In this document: positions 36,330 to 44,724 of the stretch, one piece after another
Position numbering within the stretch: position 1 is the stretch's first letter
Layout of the letters: each line of letters starts with the position of its first letter
From: a bacterium SCSIO 12696
GTDB lineage: Bacteria > Pseudomonadota > Gammaproteobacteria > Pseudomonadales > Porticoccaceae
Assembly: GCA_024397955.1 (NCBI GenBank)
Contig: CP073744.1
Span: 2,763,501 to 2,827,500 of the forward strand
Length of the DNA stretch: 64,000 bases
Reading direction: 5' to 3'
Translations under genes and position numbers: made by a program
Notes under the pieces: model-generated
Seen by the model: only the letters and a program-made list of their open reading frames with translations
What the model was told of the DNA's origin: nothing
Database searches by the model: none

Positions 36330-38054
36330 CTAAGAAGAGCTTTGAGTTTTCTCTAGGAGGGTGAGTAGCTTAGGTAAATGGCGTACCGAATCTCTGTCCT
36401 TTTCTTTTTCCAGTTCAGAAAGGTCTTGCCATGGAACAAGGTTGGGTGACAGACGTTTGTTATTGTTCTTACCACCGTGATGATATCGCCAACCATTGAG
36501 CTCTTTTTCTGCACGCCACCGGTCGTGTTCCATCATTGCCAATATTTCGATGTTGTCATCAGTTAGTAGTGCGCTGATCGCTTCAGCAGTGTATGAATCT
36601 TCACCGAATATTTTGCGGCACTTGATATGTAAGTGGTCGGCCTGGTTTCGGTTGGCATCTTTTAAAGTTTCCGGGAGCTGCTGCCAATCTACAAGGGAGG
36701 CATTGGTCGCCAATGTATCATTCACTTCAAGTTGTGAGTCCCTGTAGTTCTTGTGAATGGCCATTGCCAAATGATCCTGGTGGGTATTAATAATATTGTC
36801 GAAATGACAACTCTCTTCCATAACCTTTACACACGCAAAGTGACTGCTGTCTTTCAGTTGCCGTTCTAGCATATCTGGGAAAAACCCATCACCCGATTCA
36901 CAAGTTACAACTGGGAAAGCAAGCTCCAGATTCATAAGCACTTGTGCCCAAGAGAGAGCCTGCTCTGTATTGTCGGTGTGTAAATAAGCAATATCGGGCT
37001 GGATACCATTAAAGACCTGTTGACAGTAGGAGGCGTTTAGAACACTTATCTGGGTGTCGTGGGCTGAAATACGAAGGATGCTGTCCAGTGCAGGCTGGGC
37101 ACATATTAACGCGTTTACATTCTTGCTGGCGTGAGCAGAAATAACGCAAATTTGCAGAGGCTGAGACTGACCGTAGTGGCCAATACAGGCAAGGCGAATA
37201 ATCAGTTCTTCAATAAGGGCACTTTCACCGATTAATGCAATAGTAAGTGTGCCATGAGTATTAAGCTTATTGCCCAATATCTTGTCTGGACCGTATTCCC
37301 CTAGCAACCACCGAGCCGCCAACTGTTCATAATCAATAATACGGGAGGAGAAATTAGGTTGATCGGTGGCAAACAGCGGTTGTTGATAAAGTACTTGGGT
37401 GATTTCCCGGTTGCTGATACGAACAGCACAGCTGATCGGTGGCAGTGCAGCATCTGATTGCCGCTGCTGAAAACAATGATAAGCCGTTTCCAGGTTAATG
37501 TGATCATCCTCAGTGACGGCCAGCAAACACATCGCGTTGCGCATATTGGCTTGCTTCAACAAGGCTAAGTCAGCAGGGTTGCCGACCAGAATAAAAGCGC
37601 CTTTTTTTCGAGTCTGGCCAATATATTTATTCTGGTTGTTGGCTTCGATTACGACAGTAGTTATGCCTTCTGTCAGCAATGTATCCAGAGCTCGTGTACT
37701 GACCGAATCTAAACCACATATGATGGCATGACCACTGAGGTGAGATATCCGCCGTTGCAATAAGCGGTTGCTCATCACCGTGGTAAATGTTTTAAATGCG
37801 GTATAACTCAGACAAGCTGGCGCAAGCCAGCGTGCGATCTCAAGAGCAACTGGTATATCGCCAGGCTCAATGCTCACCTGTAGAAAAAAGACGCCTATCG
37901 CGTTGTACAAGATGTCCAGAAAACTGGCTGGTTGTGAAGTGGTTTGATAGTGCTGGGTAAAACCGAGTATAGCCAGTACCATAGCCAAAGCCATACCTAT
38001 GCCAATGGCAGTCCGTTCAACTCTGGAAAAGATCAAACTCCGTGAATCTTGCAT
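36330..38054 (-). CDS. 2TM - double TrkA-N (Rossmann) - RyR domain protein
   Basis: A 574-residue protein. N-terminal helices at about 14-33 and 60-95 flank a short hydrophobic loop (FFLQVSIEPGD) resembling a 2TM ion channel, without a GYG filter. A TrkA-N fold starts with GHAIICGLDSVSTRALD, and a second Rossmann part begins TLTIALIGESALIEELI. The C-terminal about 80 residues match a RyR domain (EHDRWRAEKELNGWRYHHG ... WQDLSELEKEKDRDSVRHL). Such bacterial RyR proteins are known from nucleotide-signalling conflict systems. Divergent from the CARF gene. Confidence 0.8.
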   Translation of the reverse strand: MQDSRSLIFSRVERTAIGIGMALAMVLAILGFTQHYQTTSQPASFLDILYNAIGVFFLQVSIEPGDIPVALEIARWLAPACLSYTAFKTFTTVMSNRLLQRRISHLSGHAIICGLDSVSTRALDTLLTEGITTVVIEANNQNKYIGQTRKKGAFILVGNPADLALLKQANMRNAMCLLAVTEDDHINLETAYHCFQQRQSDAALPPISCAVRISNREITQVLYQQPLFATDQPNFSSRIIDYEQLAARWLLGEYGPDKILGNKLNTHGTLTIALIGESALIEELIIRLACIGHYGQSQPLQICVISAHASKNVNALICAQPALDSILRISAHDTQISVLNASYCQQVFNGIQPDIAYLHTDNTEQALSWAQVLMNLELAFPVVTCESGDGFFPDMLERQLKDSSHFACVKVMEESCHFDNIINTHQDHLAMAIHKNYRDSQLEVNDTLATNASLVDWQQLPETLKDANRNQADHLHIKCRKIFGEDSYTAEAISALLTDDNIEILAMMEHDRWRAEKELNGWRYHHGGKNNNKRLSPNLVPWQDLSELEKEKDRDSVRHLPKLLTLLEKTQSSS

Positions 38055-38167
38055 GGTAAGCGATCGTTACTCTGGCTTGCTGTTCTGATTCGATTTGATA
38101 TATTGATTGTTGCCCATATACCTTTTGAGCACAAGCAGTGTAAGCCGCTCTTCGTATAGCCAAGAGC

Positions 38168-39343
38168 ATGAATAGAATACACAACATGGATTGCCTGATG
38201 AGTAGAAATCTGGAGCATCAAGGCTATAAAACTATCCTGCTCACTTCTTGCGGGCTATACCCTCAAATTATCACCGAGATTATCTATGCGTTGAGCCAAA
38301 AACCTCAACCCGTTGTGCCTAATGAAATTCAAGTGATTACTACGGAAGTTGGTCTTGAGAACATTAAGTCTCAATTATTGGATAAGACCAGCGGCCACTT
38401 TTATCAGCTTTGCCGGGAATATGGTCTTAACGACACACACTTTGAAGCCAATAATGTGCAGTTGTTAGAAACCGCTACTGGTATCCCTTTGGATGATATT
38501 GAGACCTTAGAAGATAACGAAATAGTGGCTGACACCATTACAGAGACTGTAAGGTTACTAACCGCCCAACCTGATACAGCATTGCATGTGTCTCTGACAG
38601 GTGGGCGCAGGACCATATCTTATTACCTAGGTTATGCGCTGTCTTTATTTGGCAGGCCTCAAGATAGGTTGTCGCACACCATAGTGACTCATGCCTTCGA
38701 AGCCGATGATGAGTTTTTCTACCCCAATAAAAAAGCCACTTATATAACCGATAGGGCAGGCAACAGGCTGAATACGCAAGATGCGAAAGTGCAGCTGGTC
38801 GAAATTCCCTTTGTCAGACTGCGAGAAGGTATGCCTGTAGAATTGCTTGAAGGTAAGGCAAGCTTTGTGGAGGCAGTTTCTTCGATTACTTACAACGCCC
38901 ATACGACGTCTATGAAATTGGATGTCACTGAAAAACGATTATGGTGTAACGGTAAAGAAATAAAACTGTCACCTATTCTTTTTGCCTGGTATGCCTGGCT
39001 GGTATTCAGGCGAAAAGGATTGTCCGGTATGCAGGGGAGAGTAGCTGTTCGGAGCCGGGATCATCATTCATTTCTAAGCTTTGCCAAAGCGTTGTATGGA
39101 ACAGAGCATATTAGTATCAAGCGCGCTGAACAATCTCTTGCCGGAGGTTTGACAATTGACTATATTTCCGAAAAAAATTCTAGAATAAACAAAGAGTTGC
39201 TAAATTCACTTAAGTCGCAGGCGGTGCATTTTAAGGTGGCTGCCTATGGCAAACGTCCAAATACCGAATATGGCTTGCCGTTAGCGCCTGAAAATATCAT
39301 TACCATAGGGCATTCGTCTTTTTCAGGTGGAGAGGAGCAGTGA
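38168..39343 (+). CDS. CARF-family NE0113/Csm6-like ring nuclease protein
   Basis: A 391-residue protein. The N-terminal about 200 residues match the CRISPR-associated NE0113 family (TIGR02584): ILLTSCGLYPQIITEIIYAL, EIQVITTEVG, LHVSLTGGRRT and YLGYALSLFGRPQDRLSH. This fold binds, and in ring nucleases cleaves, cyclic oligoadenylate. The C-terminal half has a helical/winged-helix-like part with RRKGLSG. No CRISPR array or Cas10 lies in the window. It overlaps the patatin gene by four bases (GTGA) and is divergent from the RyR gene, with a shared 113-bp promoter region. Confidence 0.88.
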   Translation: MNRIHNMDCLMSRNLEHQGYKTILLTSCGLYPQIITEIIYALSQKPQPVVPNEIQVITTEVGLENIKSQLLDKTSGHFYQLCREYGLNDTHFEANNVQLLETATGIPLDDIETLEDNEIVADTITETVRLLTAQPDTALHVSLTGGRRTISYYLGYALSLFGRPQDRLSHTIVTHAFEADDEFFYPNKKATYITDRAGNRLNTQDAKVQLVEIPFVRLREGMPVELLEGKASFVEAVSSITYNAHTTSMKLDVTEKRLWCNGKEIKLSPILFAWYAWLVFRRKGLSGMQGRVAVRSRDHHSFLSFAKALYGTEHISIKRAEQSLAGGLTIDYISEKNSRINKELLNSLKSQAVHFKVAAYGKRPNTEYGLPLAPENIITIGHSSFSGGEEQ

Positions 39344-40494
39344 GCCTGGAACACCACTTGTATGGTGAAGGCCCTAAGCACATCCTCGCTTTGGACGGTG
39401 GCGGAATAAGAGGGATTATATCTCTGGCTTTTCTGGAGAAAGTAGAAAAACTGCTGGCAGAACATTACGGCACGGGTAACAAATTCCGCCTTTCAGACCA
39501 CTTTGCACTTATCGGTGGCACATCCACCGGCTCTATTATTGCCACTTGTTTGGCGCTGGGTTATTCGGCTACCGAGCTGATAGAACTTTATCGCGTATTA
39601 TCTAAAAACATATTTGCTCAAAAGCAATGGCTAGTGGGCGGCCTGTTAGCACCTAAGTTTCCTTCAAAACATTTGGTCGATTTGCTGGAACGCCACCTTG
39701 GCGAGACTACTCTGGGCTCCAATAAACTCCACTGTGGCTTAGGTGTTATTGCCAAACGGCTAGACACCCACAGCACTTGGTTGTTTCATAATCATCCACG
39801 CGGCCCGTTTTATAGCCACGGCGATTACAGCCATCACGATATGGAATTTACCGCCAATAAAAATCTGCTCTTGCCGAAGCTTATACGTGCCAGCACTGCA
39901 GCTCCCACGTATTTCGAGCCAGAGTTGATCGATATTGCCCCAGGTGTTGAAGGCGTATTCGTGGATGGTGGAGTTAGTCCTCATAACAACCCTGCATTGA
40001 TGTTATTTATGTTGGCGACCATAAAGGGCTACGGTTTCCGCTGGCCAATGGGAGAGGATAAATTGCATGTACTATCGATTGGTACTGGCGCTATTTCCCC
40101 GATTGGCGGTGATGTTAAAAAGAAAACACCGGCAGCTAAGTTGGCATTCAATTCCATGATGTCACTCATGTCTGACTGCGACAGCTTGGTGCAGACCATG
40201 ATGCAATGGTTGGGGCACTGCCCAGCGCCCTGGTTGATAGATAGCGAAATTGGAGATTTGTCGCAAGATCAATTACATCAACCAGCCTGTACGTATAGCC
40301 GATTAAATGTAAGGCTGAACCGGCAGTGGTTAAGTGAAAACCTAGATTACGATATAGATGATAAAACTCTGCAACGTATTAGCCGAATAGATCAGCCCGG
40401 AGCGGTTGATTTATTGCTGGAAATTGGGAGGCGAAGTGCTGAAAATCAAGTTGGCATTGAAGGGCTTATTGTGGAATCACAGAGCGGACAGTAG
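39340..40494 (+). CDS. Patatin-like phospholipase (CapV-type effector)
   Basis: A 384-residue patatin-fold lipase. Seen: the oxyanion motif DGGGIRG (residues 19-25), nucleophile S62 in GGTSTGS, and catalytic D209 in VDGG. The GTG start at 39340 lies in the GTGA overlap with the CARF gene. Patatin phospholipases act as effectors of CBASS, where a cyclic nucleotide activates membrane hydrolysis. Here the partner is a CARF protein and no cyclase is visible nearby. Effector role inferred. Confidence 0.92.
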   Translation: MSLEHHLYGEGPKHILALDGGGIRGIISLAFLEKVEKLLAEHYGTGNKFRLSDHFALIGGTSTGSIIATCLALGYSATELIELYRVLSKNIFAQKQWLVGGLLAPKFPSKHLVDLLERHLGETTLGSNKLHCGLGVIAKRLDTHSTWLFHNHPRGPFYSHGDYSHHDMEFTANKNLLLPKLIRASTAAPTYFEPELIDIAPGVEGVFVDGGVSPHNNPALMLFMLATIKGYGFRWPMGEDKLHVLSIGTGAISPIGGDVKKKTPAAKLAFNSMMSLMSDCDSLVQTMMQWLGHCPAPWLIDSEIGDLSQDQLHQPACTYSRLNVRLNRQWLSENLDYDIDDKTLQRISRIDQPGAVDLLLEIGRRSAENQVGIEGLIVESQSGQ

Positions 40495-40627
40495 GCCTTA
40501 ATAAGCCATGCGTTTTTTTCATAATGAACCAATGGCAGGGTTCGAGCTAAGCAGGAGTTTATCTAATAGCTTTAACAGGTTTTTTATACGGCTTTGATGT
40601 TTGTTAATGGTATTGGAAATTAGGTTG

Positions 40628-43600
40628 CTAACGATTCCCTACTACATTTCCTTTGGCATCTAGATATTGAACACTGGATTGCTGGTGCTGCTTATCGTAA
40701 GCAAATAGAATCTCAGCAAAACCCAATGCGCTGGTGTATAAAGAGTCATCGGCGTTGAGAAAAGAAACCCTGGTAATATCTTGGCGCGAATTATAGATAA
40801 GTTTCAACTGTATAGTGCTGGTATTTGGCAGGGTGGCTTTGATGCGCACTGGCAACCCCTTCGCATTGTAGCTGCTACTCACCTGAGTAAATCCGTCAAA
40901 CCCCGCCTTAGGTAAATTGTTTGCCCCAAAAAACTTCTGATTTATGATGTGGCCACGGGCATCGAACTGTTGTCGAATACGGGCAAAACCACCCTTTTTT
41001 AGAGACTGCAGGGCCTTTTCATCGTGGATACCACGTAGTATCAGAGTTTGCCAGCTACCCAAAACGCTAGAGAGTTCTTCATTGGCTAACAAAGTATTGG
41101 TACGATCAATTGGTTGACCATCCGCGCCAAAGTAATGTTCTTCAATAAGTCTGCCTAGCAAATCTCGCTTGGCTGTGGATTTTGCAAACCCGCGATTGTT
41201 TAATACCGGCTGGCTGCTCGTGCCAAAAAAGCGTTGTTCTACAACATGGCCCTGTTCGTCGTAATCGGCAGTAATTTTGGCATACCCGCTTTCGTGCAGA
41301 ATGGGCTGGTTATCGATACCGAAGTAGGCTGTCTCAGTGATATTGTTGCGTTGGTCAAATACTTGTATGCCTTTGGCATAGCCGTCTTTGTTTAAAATAG
41401 GCTGGTTATCAATGTTGAAGTAGGTGACTTCTCTTATATTGCCCCGTTTGTCAAAAGTCCGTATGAATTTGGCATAACCCTCTTTGTGTAAGGTGAGGCG
41501 ATTATTGGTGTCGAAATAGGCTGCCTGGGTGAGGTTGCCACGCTTGTCCCATGTTACCGTGGCTTTGGCATAACCGCTTTTATTTAAAATGGGTTGGTTA
41601 TCGGTGCCGTAATAGGCTTGTTTAATGATATTGCCGCGCTCGTCATAGCCGTGTGTAGTCTTGGCATATCCCCCTTTGCCCAAGGTAAGCTGGTTGTTGG
41701 TGTCGAAGTACGCATGTTCAACGATATTGCCGCGTTGGTTATAACGTTTTTTGACCTTGGCGTAGCCGTTTTTAACTAAAGTGGGTTTACTGTCGGAGCC
41801 CCAAAAAGCTTCTTCTATAATGTTGCCGCGTTCGTCAACAGTTTGTGTGAGTTTTGCAAAGCCGTCTTTGGTAGGAGAGAGCTGGTTGTTGGTGCCAAAA
41901 TAGGTTTGCTTGATAAGGTTGCCCCGTCGATCAAATGCCTGTGTGATTTTGGCATAGCCATTTTTGTTCAGGGTGGGCTTATTATCGGTGCCGAAATAAG
42001 CTTGTTCAGTAATATTGGCCCGCTGGTCGAATTTTTGTGTGAACTTAGCATAGCCATTTCTGTTCAGGGCGGGTTGGCCATTGAGACCAAAGTAGGTTGT
42101 TTCAATAACGTTGCCCCGCTGGTCAAATGCCTGTTTGAACTTGGCATAGCCATCTTTGCTTAAGGTAGGCCGATTGTGAGTGTCTAAGAGAGCCTGTTCT
42201 ATAACATTATCCCGTTGATCAAACACTTGAATCATTTTGGCATATCCATCTTTGTGCAAAACGGGCTGGTTGTCGGTGCCAAAATAGGCTTGTTCGAGGA
42301 TATTGCCTCGTGAGTCAATTACCTGTGTGAGCTTGGCATAACCATCTTTATGTAAAGTGAGATGATTGTTAGCATCAAAGTAGGCGACTTCAGTAAGGTG
42401 ACCTCGCGCATCGTGGCGCCAAGTAGTTTTGGCATAGCCGTCCTTGCTTAAAGCAGGTTGGTTATCGATACCTACAAAAGCTTGTTCAGTGATTTTACCT
42501 TGCTCATCATAGTTGGCGATTATTTTTACGATGCCTTTCTTATTAGCTGCAGGTTGGTTTTTGATGCCAAAGTTGGTTTGTTCAATAAGGTTGCCCTGCG
42601 GATCAAATACCTGTGTGAACCTGGCATAGCCTTCTTTATGCAGGATAGGTTGGTTATCGGTGCCAAAGAAGGCTTGCTCGATAAGGTTGCCCCGTTGGTC
42701 AAATATTTGTGTGAACCTGGCATAACCTTCTTTATGCAAAGTAGGTAGATTGCCGGTGCCAAAGAGGGCCTGTTCGATAAGGTTTCCACGCCGGTCAAAG
42801 GTTTGGATGATTCTGGCATAGCCATTTTTGTGCAGAATGGGACTGTTATCGGTGCCAAAGTAGGTTATTTCGGTGATATTGCCTAGTCTATCGTAAACCC
42901 AGGTGACTTTGGCGTAGTTATCCAGGTATAACGTGGGTTGCTTGTCGGAACCCCAATAGGCTTCTTCGATGATATTGTCTGAGTCGTCAAATACTCGTGT
43001 AAGCTTGGCAAAGCCCCCGCTATTTAGAATTGGCTGGTCGTGGGTGTCGAAATAAGCCTGTTCAATAGTGTTACTGCGTTCGTCGTACATTGCGGTTATT
43101 TTTGCGTAGCCATTCTTGATTAAGGTGGGTCGATTATCGGTGTCAAAGTAGGTTTGTATTGTGGCATTGCCTCGTTCATCAAATACTTGTGCTTTTTTGG
43201 CGTAGCCACTTTTGTGCATCAAGGGCTGGTTGTCGGTTCCCAGGTAAACAATTTCGGTAATATTGTTGTGCTGATCATGGGCCATTTGAAATTGAGCAGG
43301 ACCTTGGTCACTGCTAACCAAGTCACCTTGCTGGTTATGTAGACTGATGATAGTGGGCAGCCATTGGCCGTTCCTAGTCAGATGGATGTGAGTAATGCCA
43401 TTCTTGAGGGTAAGAGGCTGCCCAGCAAGGTTTAGGTAGCCAATGGATATAAGTTGCCCATGATTGTTGTAACGGTAGGTGCGCCCGGCGCTGCCACTGC
43501 TGTCTTTGGTTTTAATGCCACGGTGAGTTTCAAATTCCCGCCGAACAACTTGGCCATTAGCGTCAAAGGTGACAAAGTGTTGGGAAATTTCTGATTTTTG

Positions 43601-44689
43601 ATGGCCGGCTCCTAACAGAGATTGAAAAGTAGCCACTTCGGCAACTCGGGTTCGGCCTTCAGCGTCTTTGGCTTTAAAGGCGATAGTGGCTCTTTGGTTA
43701 TCGTCGGTAAAGGTGTAGCTTTGCTCAACTTTTTGCTGGCCTTTGCTGTCAAACAGGGTGATTTCATCTATTCGCCCCTTCCCGTCGTACTGAAAGTGCC
43801 ACAGGGCCACTCCTTCCAGCCAAGCGGGAGTCTGATACGCCTCTGATAACGGATTGAGTTTGTGCGCGCCAGTCTGCCGCAGCATTCGAATGAGTTGGCG
43901 CCGCTGGTACTGCAAAGCGTAAGCCACATTCATGCGCTGGGCCTGTGCTTTGCTTAGTGGGCCAACTCCTTTGGGTTTGCCGTATTCGGTGATGTAGTCC
44001 ATGTAGTACTGGGTTTTAATACGGTTGTAATCCCACCACCACGCAGTTCCTGACAGGCTAAGTATCAATAAGCTGGCCACCAATGCGTAGCGGTTGCGTT
44101 GACGTCGTTTTTGACGCTGGAGTTCGCGTTGTTCCAGGTCGTCATAGCGACAGCGCAGCATGGCAGCCAATATTCTCACTAGAGCCCGGTGTTTGGTGTC
44201 TCTGTGTTTTTCGTCAGAGCGAGGCCGTACATCCGCGGCTAAGGGTTCCACTTGCTCTGTATAACGTTCTTCTGTGCCATCGGGCAAAGTGCGTGTCTTG
44301 ACCGTTTGTAATAGTTCTGGCGGAAAGCTGTCTTCAGGTTCGCCTTCCACCAGTAGTGGAATAATACGATCGCCACGCCCCATTTCCTGAAATAGTGTGA
44401 TTTCCCGTCGAACCCAATGGGAAGAAGGGGTGTTGGGAGAGCAAATGACAAGTAAAAATTCGCTATTTCGCAGCGCTTCTTCCAATTGGCTGCCCAGGTT
44501 ACTGGAAGCGGGAATTTCGTCATCATCCCGAAACAGCCTACCAACCCGCTGTGCTATGCCCTCTGTGATCAAAGTTTTGGGCGTGCGGTATGTTTCCAGA
44601 GAATGCATCAACCACTTGGCCCACTTCCGGTCTAAATCGGCGTGGCGATAACTGATAAACGCTTTGTAGTTGTAGTTCTGTACTTCCAT
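40628..44689 (-). CDS. TIR - TM protein with 22 x 32-residue repeats
   Basis: A 1353-residue protein. An N-terminal TIR domain (about 8-165) has AFISYRHADLD, FRDDDEIPAS, SHWVRREI with the candidate NADase glutamate E96, and a basic/membrane segment near 200-222 (YALVASLLILSLSGTAWWW). The rest is repeats: 22 consecutive units of exactly 32 residues (nucleotides 41135-43246) with consensus FGTDNQPxLxKxGYAK and DxRGNxxEQA, plus degenerate units at both ends. The N-terminal part nearly copies that of the upstream gene. The repeats probably form a long beta scaffold outside the membrane. Function unknown. Confidence 0.8.
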   Translation of the reverse strand: MEVQNYNYKAFISYRHADLDRKWAKWLMHSLETYRTPKTLITEGIAQRVGRLFRDDDEIPASSNLGSQLEEALRNSEFLLVICSPNTPSSHWVRREITLFQEMGRGDRIIPLLVEGEPEDSFPPELLQTVKTRTLPDGTEERYTEQVEPLAADVRPRSDEKHRDTKHRALVRILAAMLRCRYDDLEQRELQRQKRRQRNRYALVASLLILSLSGTAWWWDYNRIKTQYYMDYITEYGKPKGVGPLSKAQAQRMNVAYALQYQRRQLIRMLRQTGAHKLNPLSEAYQTPAWLEGVALWHFQYDGKGRIDEITLFDSKGQQKVEQSYTFTDDNQRATIAFKAKDAEGRTRVAEVATFQSLLGAGHQKSEISQHFVTFDANGQVVRREFETHRGIKTKDSSGSAGRTYRYNNHGQLISIGYLNLAGQPLTLKNGITHIHLTRNGQWLPTIISLHNQQGDLVSSDQGPAQFQMAHDQHNNITEIVYLGTDNQPLMHKSGYAKKAQVFDERGNATIQTYFDTDNRPTLIKNGYAKITAMYDERSNTIEQAYFDTHDQPILNSGGFAKLTRVFDDSDNIIEEAYWGSDKQPTLYLDNYAKVTWVYDRLGNITEITYFGTDNSPILHKNGYARIIQTFDRRGNLIEQALFGTGNLPTLHKEGYARFTQIFDQRGNLIEQAFFGTDNQPILHKEGYARFTQVFDPQGNLIEQTNFGIKNQPAANKKGIVKIIANYDEQGKITEQAFVGIDNQPALSKDGYAKTTWRHDARGHLTEVAYFDANNHLTLHKDGYAKLTQVIDSRGNILEQAYFGTDNQPVLHKDGYAKMIQVFDQRDNVIEQALLDTHNRPTLSKDGYAKFKQAFDQRGNVIETTYFGLNGQPALNRNGYAKFTQKFDQRANITEQAYFGTDNKPTLNKNGYAKITQAFDRRGNLIKQTYFGTNNQLSPTKDGFAKLTQTVDERGNIIEEAFWGSDSKPTLVKNGYAKVKKRYNQRGNIVEHAYFDTNNQLTLGKGGYAKTTHGYDERGNIIKQAYYGTDNQPILNKSGYAKATVTWDKRGNLTQAAYFDTNNRLTLHKEGYAKFIRTFDKRGNIREVTYFNIDNQPILNKDGYAKGIQVFDQRNNITETAYFGIDNQPILHESGYAKITADYDEQGHVVEQRFFGTSSQPVLNNRGFAKSTAKRDLLGRLIEEHYFGADGQPIDRTNTLLANEELSSVLGSWQTLILRGIHDEKALQSLKKGGFARIRQQFDARGHIINQKFFGANNLPKAGFDGFTQVSSSYNAKGLPVRIKATLPNTSTIQLKLIYNSRQDITRVSFLNADDSLYTSALGFAEILFAYDKQHQQSSVQYLDAKGNVVGNR
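41135..43246 (-). repeat. 22 tandem 96-bp coding repeats
   Basis: Units of exactly 96 bp (32 residues) with no register change over 2112 bp. Each has GYAK near its middle, a (Y/F)D(E/Q)RGN stretch, and YFGTDNQP at the unit start. The conserved parts are RHS/YD-like, but I do not recognise the repeat as a named family. Sequence drift among units suggests old duplication, not a recently expanded array. Confidence 0.9.
44195..44665 (-). repeat. Direct repeat copy A encoding TIR domain
   Basis: About 470 bp in the 5' part of the repeat-type TIR gene match 48124-48594 at about 90% or better by eye, including third codon positions over long stretches such as GCGTGCGGTATGTTTCCAGA. The similarity stops where the two proteins diverge, near their membrane segments. 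Confidence 0.85.
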
Positions 44690-44724
44690 ATCGCTGGTTT
44701 TTGCCTATCCGTTTGTTTTTTACT

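Noticed and set aside
41135..43246. Possible CRISPR-like array because of regular 96-bp spacing
   Set aside because: The repeats are in-frame coding units of one long protein, with diverged copies and no spacer/repeat alternation.
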